A DNA stretch of 64,000 nucleotides from positions 42,613-106,612 of the forward strand of contig NZ_CAKUAT010000008.1 in the NCBI RefSeq assembly GCF_934636665.1. The letters are read 5' to 3'. Both the position numbers and the translations under genes were made by a program. The stretch is from an uncultured Senegalimassilia sp. Lineage in GTDB: Bacteria; Actinomycetota; Coriobacteriia; Coriobacteriales; Eggerthellaceae. This document shows positions 34,519-42,538 of this stretch, piece after piece (position 1 is the stretch's first letter; each line of letters opens with the position of its first letter). The notes beneath the pieces were generated by a model. The model was not told the DNA's origin and searched no databases. It worked only from the letters and a program-made list of their open reading frames with translations.

Positions 34519-35121
34519 TTATCGTAGGGACGAGTTCGCTCGATCCAAGATATCCTTCACTGCCTGCGGCTGCTGGTCGCATAGCAGCGGGAAGGGAACT
34601 GGGGAAGCGGGGTCGTCCTCGAACCGGTCGGTCAAGAACTTCACGTACCAGGTGACATCATGCCATTGACCGCTTTTGAAGCCGGCGTGGCGCTGATGCC
34701 CCATCACCTCGAAGCCAAGGCCTTCATGCAGGCGCTGGCTGGGGTCGTTCGGGCTGGTCACAATGCCGTACACCGCTTTGATTCCCTGCGCGGCGCATAG
34801 CTCGATGAGCGCGCGGTATAGCACGGCGCCCAGCCCATGGCCCTGCGCGGTGGGCGCAAGATATACGGAAAGCTCGGAGTTCCATCGATAGGCGCCGCGC
34901 TCGCGCAGCTCGTGGGCATAAGCGTAGCCAACCACCTTGCCGTCAAACTCGGCAACCAGGTAGGGGTGGGCGGAAAGCACGCCGTCCGTGCGGGCCTGAA
35001 AGGCCTCGCGTGCGGGCACCTCCTCCTCGAACGTTATGGATGTGTCTATATAGGGCGCATAGATGCCCAAGATGGCGTCGGAGTCGGCGCTGGTTGCAAG
35101 GCGGATGACGGGAGTTGTCAT
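34519..35121 (-). CDS. GNAT-family N-acetyltransferase (phosphinothricin/methionine-derivative acetyltransferase type)
   Basis: 200 residues. IRLATSADSDAILGIYAPYIDTSITFEEEVP is the N-terminal signature of the PAT/MnaT branch. 'ELSVYLAPTAQGHGLGAVLYRALIE' is the acetyl-CoA pyrophosphate loop (Q-x-x-G-x-G/A). 'GFEVMGHQRHAGFKSGQWHDVTWY' is the C-terminal substrate region. Likely acetylates amino-acid analogues such as methionine sulfoximine or phosphinothricin, though the natural substrate is open. The start has a gaaggag-like site (from gctccttctc on the + strand). Confidence 0.9.
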   Translation of the reverse strand: MTTPVIRLATSADSDAILGIYAPYIDTSITFEEEVPAREAFQARTDGVLSAHPYLVAEFDGKVVGYAYAHELRERGAYRWNSELSVYLAPTAQGHGLGAVLYRALIELCAAQGIKAVYGIVTSPNDPSQRLHEGLGFEVMGHQRHAGFKSGQWHDVTWYVKFLTDRFEDDPASPVPFPLLCDQQPQAVKDILDRANSSLR

Positions 35122-35430
35122 GAAAAGGGCTCCTTCTCGTGTTTCGATCAGGAGCCCATGGTACTACTGCTTTGCGGGGGTTGCGTGATGGTCGAGCTGC
35201 CGCCCGATCCCTACGCTGGACTCTTCTCTGCCAAGATCAGCTCGATGTCGTCATCGGTCGATTCGTGATTCGGGCGTGCTTTGTCGGCGTGATGCAGCCG
35301 GATTGCGGGATATGCTGCGGCCTCGCCCGTTCCAACGCCGGATGGTCCTGGCTTGTTTCCACGAGGGCTATGTCTTCTTGCATCGGGTGCGCGCGATATG
35401 GAAAACGCGACGAATCGCCGATGTTTGCGG
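35122..35430. other. Spacer between GNAT gene and Phe T-box leader
   Basis: About 310 nt. On the - strand, short open frames at 35211-35477 and 35237-35452 cover it. The first ends in an acidic, protein-like stretch 'STDDDIELILAEK', but neither has a ribosome site and both run through the T-box promoter. I do not call a gene here. Nothing else is recognisable. Confidence 0.4.
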
Positions 35431-35742
35431 TATACTCCGTAAGCACATGCATAGACGAAGACAGCGGCGCGCATCATCGCGGTCGGCAGAGACGGGTCTC
35501 ATCGGCTGAAAGGACCCGGGCGGCAAGCGCGTCGATTCCCTTCCGAGCATCAGGGCTGAAAGCGGGGCGCGGCAAGCGCGGACGTTTTAGTAGGCCATGG
35601 CGGGTGCCCTCCGTTATCGGGGCGAATGAAGCGGGCGGTTCGTGCAGGTGCGCGTCCGTCAACCAAGGTGGTACCGCGAGAGCCTTCTCTCGTCCTTGGG
35701 CTGGGTCATCCCAGGCCATAGGCGAAGAGGGCTCTTTTTTAT
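35431..35742 (+). promoter_or_regulatory. T-box riboswitch of pheST, phenylalanine type, with -10 element
   Basis: TATACT at 35431-35436 is the likely -10. The leader contains the T-box AAGGTGGTACCGCG (35665-35678). The bulge TGGT pairs with an NCCA end whose discriminator is A, as in tRNA-Phe. The antiterminator pairs ccaagg with ccttgg (35694-35699). The terminator pairs agagcc (35680-35685) and following bases with gaagagggctct (35724-35735), then tttttt. TTC triplets suitable as Phe specifier occur at 35536-35538 and 35541-35543; which one lies in the specifier loop I could not settle. Uncharged tRNA-Phe would switch on pheS-pheT. Confidence 0.9.
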
Positions 35743-35788
35743 TGGCCGCATCCGGTGGCCATCGGCAAATGTGGAAAGGATCGGACAC

Positions 35789-36871
35789 ATGGCAATCGTG
35801 GACGAGCTGTCGGCGTTGCGCACGAGCACGCTGGCCGCCATCGAACAGGCTGCGGACACTTCCGCGCTCGAGGAGGTGCGCGTGGCGGTGCTGGGCAAGG
35901 CCGGCACGCTGACGGGTTACCTGCGCGGCATGGGCCAGGTGGCGAAGGAGGAGCGCGCTGCCGTGGGCAAGGCGGTGAACGAGGTGCGCGGCGCCGTGGA
36001 GGCGGCGCTCGAGGAGCGCAAGCGTGCGCTTGCCGCCAAGGAGCTCGAGGCCGCCATCGACGCGGCGGCCGTCGACGTCACGCTGCCGGGCCGCGGCCAG
36101 CAGGTGGGCACGCGCCATCTCATCAACGCCATCACCGACCAGATCTCCGAGATCTTCCTGGGCTTGGGCTATACCGTGGCCCAAGGTCCCGAGGTGGAAA
36201 CCGACTACTATAACTTCGAGGCGCTCAACGCCCCGGCCGACCATCCCAGCCGCAGCATGCAGGATACCTTCTACGTGATCGACCGCTCCGGCGAGGAGTC
36301 CGCGGTGCGCGGCGAGTCCAAGGTGCTGCTGCGCACGCAGACCTCCGGCGTGCAGGTGCACGTCATGGAGCAGCAGAAGCCGCCCATCTACATCATCGCT
36401 CCGGGCAAGGTGTATCGCCGCGACGTCGCCGATCCCAGTCATCTGCCGCAGTTCACGCAGATCGAGGGCCTGGTCGTCGACAAGGGCATCTCGTTCGGCG
36501 ACCTGAAGGGCACGCTGGACTACTTCTGCAAGCAGATGTTCGGCCCTGATCGCAAGACGCGCTTCCGCGCCCACTACTTCCCGTTCACCGAGCCTTCCGC
36601 CGAGGCCGACGTCAGCTGCGGCGTGTGCGGCGGCACGGGTCATCTGCACGACGGCGAGCGCTGCCGCATGTGCAAGGGCACGGGCTGGCTGGAGATCTTG
36701 GGTTGCGGCATGGTCGACCCCAACGTGCTCAGCATGTCGGGCATCGATCCGGAGGAGTATTCGGGTTTCGCGTTCGGCGTGGGCGTCGAGCGCGTTGCGT
36801 GCTTGAAGTACAACGTCCCCGACCTGCGCATGCTGCTTGAGGGCGATATGCGCTTCCTTCGCCAGTTCTAG
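35789..36871 (+). CDS. pheS: Phenylalanyl-tRNA synthetase alpha subunit
   Basis: 360 residues. N-terminal coiled-coil tRNA-binding arm (residues 1-85), then the class II core: 'GTRHLINAITDQISEIFLGLGY', 'RSMQDTFYV', 'HYFPFTEPSAEADVSC', and the C-terminal 'SGFAFGVGVERVACLKYNVPDLR'. Two Cys pairs (CGVCGGTG...CRMCKGTG) form a zinc-knuckle-like insert near residue 275, also known in other anaerobes. ATG 35789 has 'ggaaagga' eight nt upstream. Expression is set by the T-box in front. Confidence 0.97.
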   Translation: MAIVDELSALRTSTLAAIEQAADTSALEEVRVAVLGKAGTLTGYLRGMGQVAKEERAAVGKAVNEVRGAVEAALEERKRALAAKELEAAIDAAAVDVTLPGRGQQVGTRHLINAITDQISEIFLGLGYTVAQGPEVETDYYNFEALNAPADHPSRSMQDTFYVIDRSGEESAVRGESKVLLRTQTSGVQVHVMEQQKPPIYIIAPGKVYRRDVADPSHLPQFTQIEGLVVDKGISFGDLKGTLDYFCKQMFGPDRKTRFRAHYFPFTEPSAEADVSCGVCGGTGHLHDGERCRMCKGTGWLEILGCGMVDPNVLSMSGIDPEEYSGFAFGVGVERVACLKYNVPDLRMLLEGDMRFLRQF

Positions 36872-37082
36872 CTTCGTCTGCTCGACGGCGGTCGGAATCG
36901 CTTGACCGCGCGGATGGTCGGAGCCCGGCTCGAGCTCCCCGCTTTCGACGCAAGCAATCGCCTCGCTCGGCTGATCGGATGCGGTCGATGCGGCGCGCTT
37001 CGCCATCTGGGCCGATTTCGGCAAGCTCGGCCGCCCCACTGATTTTCGTCGGCTATGTCCGATGTCATAGAAAGAGAATGTC
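36872..37082. other. pheS-pheT spacer
   Basis: 211 nt between the two synthetase subunit genes, which usually abut. There is no convincing reading frame, terminator with a T-run, or promoter. Only small GC-rich inverted repeats are present (for example around ggagcccggctcgagctcc). Confidence 0.4.
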
Positions 37083-39578
37083 ATGAAAGTATCGCTGAAA
37101 TGGCTGAACGAATACGTTGAGGTCCCTACGGACATCAAGGCGTTCTGCGACAAGCTCGACCTTACGGGAACGGGCGTGGAGGGCGTTGAGACGCTTGGAG
37201 CCGCGTTCGACCACGTGGTAACCGCCAAGGTGCTCAAAAAGGAGCATCATCCCGACTCCGATCACATGTGGGTGTGCTCGGTCGACGTGGGCGAGCTCAA
37301 CGTCGATAAGGAAGGCAACCCCGAGCCGCTGCAGATCGTCTGCGGCGCGCAGAACTTCGACGAGGGCGACCATATCGTCACCGCCATGGTGGGCGCGGAA
37401 CTGCCCGGCGATGTGAAGATCAAGAAGTCCAAGCTTCGCGGCGTCGCCAGCTTCGGCATGAACTGCTCCGCGCGCGAGCTCGGTCTGAGCGGCGACCATG
37501 ACGGCATCATGATCTTGCCCGAAGATGCCCCGGTGGGCGTCCCGTTCGCCGAGTACGCCGGTCTCACCGACACCGTGCTCGACCTGGAGATCACCCCGAA
37601 CCGCCCCGACAGCCTCTCCATTGCCGGCCTGGCCCGCGAGGTGGGCGCGATGTATCGTCGCGACTGGAACGACCCGCTGGCGGAAATGGCCGCCAAGCTC
37701 CAGCTCGACGCCTCCGCAACCCCTGTCGACGAAGAGGTCCAGATCACGGTCGAGGATGCCAAGCGCTGCCCGCGCTACACGGCGCGCGTCATCCGCGGCT
37801 GCAAGGTGGGCCCCAGCCCCGACTGGATGGTCGAGCGCCTTGCGGCCATCGGCCAGCGCTCCGTCAACAACATTGTGGACGTCACGAACTACATCCTGTT
37901 CCTGTTCGGCCAGCCGCTGCACGCGTTCGACCTGGACAAGCTGAAGAACGCCGATGGCCGTGCGCACATCGTGGTGCGTGCCGCGCAGGACGGCGAGCCG
38001 CTGACCACGCTCGACGGCGAGAAGCGTACCCTTACCAGCGACATGACCGTCATCTCCACCCCCGAGCAGGGCGCGGTGGCCCTGGCGGGCGTCATGGGCG
38101 GCCTTGACACCGAGGTGACCGACGATACGGTGAACATCTTGCTGGAAGCCGCCACGTTCGAGGCGGGCCGCACCAGCCGTACCAGCCGCAACCTCGGACT
38201 TATCAGCGAAAGCTCCATGCGCTACGAGCGCGGTGTGGACGACCACGGCATCGAGGCGCGTTCCGCCGCCGCCGCCGCGCTCATCGTGGAGGTTGCCGGC
38301 GGTACCGTAAGCGCCGCTGCGGCCGACGACCAAGGCATCATCGACGTGTGGCCCGAGCCCAGCACTGCTGCGCAGCTGAAGTTCCGCATCCCGCGCTTCC
38401 GTTCCATGATGGGCGCCCGGATCCCGCGCAAGTTCATCGTCGAGATTCTGGAGCGTTTGGGCTGCAAGGTCGAGAACACCGCCGACGAGGACGTGCTGGA
38501 CGTGGTTTCCCCCACGTTCCGCCCCGACCTGCCGCGCGAGATCGACTTGTACGAGGAGGTGCTGCGCCTGTACGGCATGGACCTCATCCCCGAGACGCTG
38601 CCCGGCGGCCGCGGCCGCTTCGGCGTGCGCTCCCATATGGAGCACGTGCTGGATGCCGTCAACCGCACCATGACCGCATCCGGCCTCAACGAGACCATGA
38701 CGTATTCCTTCGCCGAGCCCACCGAGCTCGAGCGTCTGCGCATGCCCGTCGAGGGGCTGGGCGATCCCGTGGAGCTCATAAACCCCATGAACTCCGACCA
38801 GTCGGTCATGCGCCAGAGCATCATCCCGGGCCTTTTGCGCTCGGTGGCGCACAACCAGGCTCGCGGCGTGAAGAACATCCAGCTCTACGAGCAGGGCATG
38901 GTGTTCTTCGCTCACGAAGGCAAGAAGCAGCCCAAGGAGCGCCGCCGCCTGGCCGGCGTCATGGCGGGCGCATTCGGCGACGCTGCCTGGAACGTGCAGC
39001 CTGCGGCGTTCGACTTCTTCGACGGCAAAGGCGTCGTGGAGAACCTGATGCGCGAGCTGGCCATCCCGAAGGTCCGCTACAAGGCGCTGTCCGCGCAGGA
39101 GGCCCCGCATCTGCAGCCCGGCCGCGCCGCCCAGGTGCTCTCCGGCGGCACGGTGCTCGGCTGGGTGGGCGAGCTGCATCCGCTGGCTTGCGCCGCCTAT
39201 GACGCGCAGGCGCCCGTGGTCGCCTTCGAGCTGGACGTCGAGGCGCTCGCTAAGGCCTGCCGCCCTGCGCGCGACTACGTCGACGTGCCCACGTTCCCGG
39301 CCGTTTCCATCGACCAGGCGTTCGTGGTCGACGAGGATGTCACGCACGAGCGTCTGGAGCAGTGCATGTCGTCTGCGGGCGGCAAGCTGCTGGCCGAGGT
39401 GCGCCTGTTCGATGTGTACCGCGATTCCGAGCGCATCGGCCAGGGCAAGAAGTCCATGGCGTACGCGCTGACGTACCGCGCCGCCGATCGCACGCTTACC
39501 GGCGAAGAGGTCGATAAGGCGCATGCGAAGCTGGTGAAGAAGGTCTGCGGCGCCACCGGCGCCGAGGTCCGCGCGTAA
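37083..39578 (+). CDS. pheT: Phenylalanyl-tRNA synthetase beta subunit
   Basis: 831 residues, full-length PheT. Domains in order: OB-fold tRNA-binding (about 40-150; 'DHVVTAKVLKKEHHPDSDHMWVC'), B3/B4 editing region ('RCPRYTARVIRGCKVGPSPDWM'), B5 domain ('IPRKFIVEILERLGCKVENTADEDVLDVVSPTFRPDLP', about 440-510), catalytic-like core, and C-terminal FDX-ACB anticodon domain from 'VPTFPAVSIDQAFVVDEDV'. ATG 37083 has 'agaaagaga' upstream. Forms the alpha2beta2 enzyme with PheS. Confidence 0.97.
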   Translation: MKVSLKWLNEYVEVPTDIKAFCDKLDLTGTGVEGVETLGAAFDHVVTAKVLKKEHHPDSDHMWVCSVDVGELNVDKEGNPEPLQIVCGAQNFDEGDHIVTAMVGAELPGDVKIKKSKLRGVASFGMNCSARELGLSGDHDGIMILPEDAPVGVPFAEYAGLTDTVLDLEITPNRPDSLSIAGLAREVGAMYRRDWNDPLAEMAAKLQLDASATPVDEEVQITVEDAKRCPRYTARVIRGCKVGPSPDWMVERLAAIGQRSVNNIVDVTNYILFLFGQPLHAFDLDKLKNADGRAHIVVRAAQDGEPLTTLDGEKRTLTSDMTVISTPEQGAVALAGVMGGLDTEVTDDTVNILLEAATFEAGRTSRTSRNLGLISESSMRYERGVDDHGIEARSAAAAALIVEVAGGTVSAAAADDQGIIDVWPEPSTAAQLKFRIPRFRSMMGARIPRKFIVEILERLGCKVENTADEDVLDVVSPTFRPDLPREIDLYEEVLRLYGMDLIPETLPGGRGRFGVRSHMEHVLDAVNRTMTASGLNETMTYSFAEPTELERLRMPVEGLGDPVELINPMNSDQSVMRQSIIPGLLRSVAHNQARGVKNIQLYEQGMVFFAHEGKKQPKERRRLAGVMAGAFGDAAWNVQPAAFDFFDGKGVVENLMRELAIPKVRYKALSAQEAPHLQPGRAAQVLSGGTVLGWVGELHPLACAAYDAQAPVVAFELDVEALAKACRPARDYVDVPTFPAVSIDQAFVVDEDVTHERLEQCMSSAGGKLLAEVRLFDVYRDSERIGQGKKSMAYALTYRAADRTLTGEEVDKAHAKLVKKVCGATGAEVRA

Positions 39579-39601
39579 AGGCGATCAGCCCACGCGCTAG
39601 G

Positions 39602-39636
39602 GAAGCCGCCGAGTCCATGCCCGGCGGTTTCCTTGT
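39602..39636 (+). terminator. Terminator after pheT
   Basis: Stem ggaagccgccg / cggcggtttcc (10 of 11 pairs) with a loop of about 9 nt, followed by ttgttt. Confidence 0.65.
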
Positions 39637-39705
39637 TTCAGGCGGATTCTAAGACTTAACCATGGCTAACAGCGTTACAATAGGGCGCAAACGAAAGGAT
39701 GCGGT

Positions 39706-40590
39706 ATGTACGACAATCTGAAAAGCCCCGGTCGCAACGACGAGTGTTGGTGCGGCAGTGGGCGTAAATACAAGAAGTGCCACCTTGATTTCGACGAGCG
39801 CCTGCAAAGCCTCTATGAGCAGGGCTTCGAGGTTCCCCAGCGCAGCTTGCTGAAAACGCCGGAGGAGATCGAGGGCATCAAGAGAAGCGCCGCCATCAAC
39901 ATCGGCGTGCTGGATCTTGTGGCGGAGCGCATCGGAGCGGGCGTCACCACCGAGGAGATCGACAAGTGGATCTACGATTACACCGTCGAGCATGGCGGCA
40001 TCCCGGCCGACCTTGATTACGAGGGCTATCCGAAAAGCGTCTGCACGTCCATCAACGAAGTGGTCTGCCACGGCATCCCGTCGCCCGACGATGTGCTGAA
40101 AGACGGCGATATCGTCAACGTCGACTGCTCCACCATCCTGGACGGCTACTATTCCGATTCCTCACGCATGTTCTGCATCGGCGAGGTGTCCGACGAGAAG
40201 CGCCGTCTTGTGGAGGAAACCAAGAAGGCGCTGGAAGCCGGTCTTGCCGCGGTGAAGCCGTGGGGGCTTTTGGGCGATGTGGGCGCTGCGGTGCACGAAT
40301 ACGCGCACGCGCAGGGCTTCTCGGTGGTGCGCGAGTTCGGCGGCCACGGTATCGGCTTGGAGTTCCACGAAGATCCCTTCGTCAGCCACGTGTCTGAGCC
40401 CGGAACGGGCATGGTGCTGGCGCCGGGCTGCTGCTTCACCATCGAGCCCATGATCAACATGGGGGGTCATAAGATCGACATGACCGACCCCAATGGCTGG
40501 ACCGTTCGCACGGCGGACCGCAAGCCCTCCGCTCAGTGGGAAGTGCAGCTGGTGGTCACGGAAACCGGCTATGAGCTTCTGAGCTGGTAA
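39706..40590 (+). CDS. map: Methionine aminopeptidase type I with N-terminal SEC-C zinc finger
   Basis: 294 residues. Residues 10-27 carry a SEC-C finger, C14-x-C16-x8-C25-H26. The rest is a type I aminopeptidase removing initiator methionine: N-terminal 'LKTPEEIEGIKRSA', metal ligands in 'DGDIVNVDCS', 'YYSDSSRMF', 'FGGHGIGLEFHEDP' and 'FTIEPMI'. The finger may help dock to the ribosome or another partner (inference). Single gene between two terminators, with 'aaaggatgcgg' before the ATG. Confidence 0.95.
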   Translation: MYDNLKSPGRNDECWCGSGRKYKKCHLDFDERLQSLYEQGFEVPQRSLLKTPEEIEGIKRSAAINIGVLDLVAERIGAGVTTEEIDKWIYDYTVEHGGIPADLDYEGYPKSVCTSINEVVCHGIPSPDDVLKDGDIVNVDCSTILDGYYSDSSRMFCIGEVSDEKRRLVEETKKALEAGLAAVKPWGLLGDVGAAVHEYAHAQGFSVVREFGGHGIGLEFHEDPFVSHVSEPGTGMVLAPGCCFTIEPMINMGGHKIDMTDPNGWTVRTADRKPSAQWEVQLVVTETGYELLSW

Positions 40591-40596
40591 TCTTTC

Positions 40597-40648
40597 ATCC
40601 CGGCAGGGGGAATTGGGCAATAGCGTCCTCCCTTGCCGGGATTTTTTT
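40597..40648 (+). terminator. Rho-independent terminator after map
   Basis: Stem atcccggcaggg(gg) (40597-40610) with (c)tcccttgccgggat (40628-40641), about 13 bp with minor mismatch, followed by seven T. Confidence 0.85.
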
Positions 40649-40822
40649 CAACTTTATAACGAACAAACGTACGAAATCGTGTTATACTCCCGTCAACACA
40701 TCAGAGCCAGTGCAAGCGCCTCCCTCCAAGGTCGCCCGTAGATGGCAGCGGTGTTCCTCGCTGCCCGTTCCACGCTTGCAAGATCCTCTCCGTTTTTGGA
40801 ACAATCGAAGAAGGTGTTTGCC

Positions 40823-41128
40823 ATGTCCGGTAACGGGTCTGTGTCTTGCTGCGCGCAACCAGGTGCATTGGTGGTTATAGCGGCGCTTCCGCTCTGTCAG
40901 TTGCGCGATGCGCTCGATTCGATGGAGTATCAGCTGTTCGAAGAGGGCTTTATCCCGGTGGGATGCGACGGAGAAGGCGCTGATGATTGGCGGGAGTTCG
41001 ATCAGCTGGGGTTTGGATCCGCGCTTGATCAGGTCTTGCCCGGCGCCTTCCCGCTTCGATGTGCATGCGTTATGGATTGCGCCGATGCGGTGTCCCTTGT
41101 GCAGGAGGTCGGACATGTTGTGCTCTGA
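40823..41128 (+). CDS. Uncharacterised small protein, coupled to the next gene
   Basis: 101 residues by start 40823 ('gaagaaggtg' upstream); an earlier ATG at 40742 lacks a ribosome site. I do not recognise a family. Visible features are a Cys pair near the N-terminus (VSCCAQPG), a hydrophobic stretch ALVVIAALPLCQLRDAL, and acidic segments (FEEGFIPVGCDGEGADDW). No signal peptide motif or catalytic signature is clear. It overlaps the following gene by 14 nt, and AGGAGG for that gene lies inside this one, so the two are translationally coupled and probably act together. TATACT at 40683-40688 may be the promoter -10. Confidence 0.6.
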   Translation: MSGNGSVSCCAQPGALVVIAALPLCQLRDALDSMEYQLFEEGFIPVGCDGEGADDWREFDQLGFGSALDQVLPGAFPLRCACVMDCADAVSLVQEVGHVVL

Positions 41129-41936
41129 TCTTCTTTGGGATGCGCAGTCGGTGTCTCGAAAACAGGTTCCCACGTTACAGGATGCCTTTCTGTGCTGCGA
41201 TAGGGAAACGCTGCTTTCCATGGTCGAGCAGGGTTATGCGCGTCATTTGCCGGGGTGGGGTCAGTCCACTCCGCAGCAACGCCGCGTTGCTCGCAAGCGC
41301 ATGGGCCGCGCTTTGGACGCCATGCTCGATTGCGTGGTGAAGCGCAAAAGCGGCAAAGCCCTGTGCATATTCCCCGAAGAACGCTTCGTCGTGCATGCGC
41401 GACGGGGCCAGGCAAGCATCGAGCGTTTGGTGCGGGCCCGCGTGGCAGACTTGTCTGCGGGCGCAGTGCGGCAAGATGTCTCCGAAGGCGGGCGCCTGTT
41501 CGGCTGCGTTCCCTGGTCGCAGGGGCTTTCGTATCGCGTATGGCTCGAAGGCCCCTGGGATTGCTGCGAGCGCTACATGGTCCTTGCAAGCGCGTTCTGG
41601 CATCTGACGCACCAAGCGCCGGCGTCGAGGCAAGGCGATTCGAGCCTTGGGATTCTCGGCACCTCCTCGGAAAGCGCGACCTCTAAGGCGGGGGCGCAAT
41701 CGTTGCCTCGTTGCGATTGCTCGTTCGTAAGCTGCGAAGAAGCGTTTCCTTCGGCCGACTCCGTTGGCAGGCTTGCGGCGGTGCGAGCCGCGTCCATGGG
41801 CTTGTATGTTCCCGATGCTTTGGAAGAAGCGTGCCAAGAGCGCCTTATCGCCAGGGTCGATAGGATTAATCAAGCTTGTGAGGGTGATTTTCTCAACAGG
41901 GTGGAAAACCTTATAGATCGGCTGCAGGCGGCATAG
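41115..41936 (+). CDS. Uncharacterised 273-residue protein
   Basis: I do not recognise this protein. The start has an excellent AGGAGG six nt upstream, inside the preceding gene. It is soluble-looking, with several tryptophans and cysteines and a central block 'GRLFGCVPWSQGLSYRVWLEGPWDCCERYMVLASAFWHLTHQ'. It has a low-complexity Ser/Ala middle (about residues 180-205) and a C-terminal helix 'DRINQACEGDFLNRVENLIDRLQ'. There is no obvious nucleotide-binding, membrane or HTH motif. It forms a two-gene unit with the 101-residue protein and ends near a terminator shared with the convergent FKBP gene. Confidence 0.75.
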   Translation: MLCSDLLWDAQSVSRKQVPTLQDAFLCCDRETLLSMVEQGYARHLPGWGQSTPQQRRVARKRMGRALDAMLDCVVKRKSGKALCIFPEERFVVHARRGQASIERLVRARVADLSAGAVRQDVSEGGRLFGCVPWSQGLSYRVWLEGPWDCCERYMVLASAFWHLTHQAPASRQGDSSLGILGTSSESATSKAGAQSLPRCDCSFVSCEEAFPSADSVGRLAAVRAASMGLYVPDALEEACQERLIARVDRINQACEGDFLNRVENLIDRLQAA

Positions 41937-41948
41937 CGTCCTGCAATG

Positions 41949-41973
41949 AAAAGGGCCGCTCGAACGAGCGGCC
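41949..41973 (-). terminator. Terminator of the FKBP gene (shared with the convergent unit)
   Basis: 9-bp perfect stem ggccgctcg (41954-41962) / cgagcggcc (41965-41973) with a 2-nt loop. The run aaaa on its left becomes tttt when read on the - strand. Confidence 0.7.
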
Positions 41974-41999
41974 TGGGGTACCTTGAAAAGCTATATCGA

Positions 42000-42428
42000 C
42001 TAGCCTTCGATCTCCACCAGCGTGATCTCGAAGTTCAGGTCCTTGCCTGCCAGTTCGTGGTTCATGTCAAAGGTTGCCACGCCGTCTTCGATCGACTGCA
42101 CGAACACGGGGAAGATCTGGCCGTCGCCGCTTTGCATGTATACCGTCTGGCCAACGGGAAGCTCGTTGCCGTTGGGGATCTGATCCAAGGGGATGCGCTG
42201 CACCAGTTCCTCGTTGCGCTCTCCATAGGCGTCGGCAGCGGGGATGTGCACGGTTTTGGTCTCGCCCTCCTCCATGAGCTCAACTGCCGCATCGAATCCG
42301 GGGATCATCTGCCCGGCCATGCACGTGAACTCCAAGGGCTCGCCGCGATCCAGGGAAGAGTCGAACTTCGTACCGTCGTCCAGCGTGCCGGTGTAATGAA
42401 CCTTGACCTTTTTGCCTTTGTTGCTCAT
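42000..42428 (-). CDS. FKBP-type peptidyl-prolyl isomerase, SlyD-like
   Basis: 142 residues. 'KVKVHYTGTLDDGTKFDSSLDRGEPLEF' and 'MIPGFDAAVELMEEGETKTVHIP' are the FKBP active-site strands. The insert 'DAYGERNEELVQRIPLDQIP' and the rest form the chaperone-like IF domain of SlyD-type FKBPs, and 'DMNHELAGKDLNFEI' is the conserved C-terminal strand. The His-rich nickel tail of E. coli SlyD is absent. Cytoplasmic folding helper. 'aggagac' lies six nt before the ATG. Confidence 0.95.
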   Translation of the reverse strand: MSNKGKKVKVHYTGTLDDGTKFDSSLDRGEPLEFTCMAGQMIPGFDAAVELMEEGETKTVHIPAADAYGERNEELVQRIPLDQIPNGNELPVGQTVYMQSGDGQIFPVFVQSIEDGVATFDMNHELAGKDLNFEITLVEIEG

Positions 42429-42538
42429 CGAAACGTCTCCTGTCGTATGGGTATTTCGCTCGGTTAAGTCTACCCGACAAACCTGAAGCCGGGCTCGGTA
42501 ATGACGGGGGAACCGCGAAAAGTTCCTTTGCCGTTGCT

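Noticed and set aside
35211..35477. Two short - strand frames ending near 'STDDDIELILAEK'
   Set aside because: No ribosome site and overlap with the Phe T-box promoter. The acidic end looks coding, but the two frames would have to be joined by a frameshift.
37065..39524. 819-codon open frame on the - strand
   Set aside because: Exact antisense of pheT; composition is His/Gly/Leu-rich without domains.
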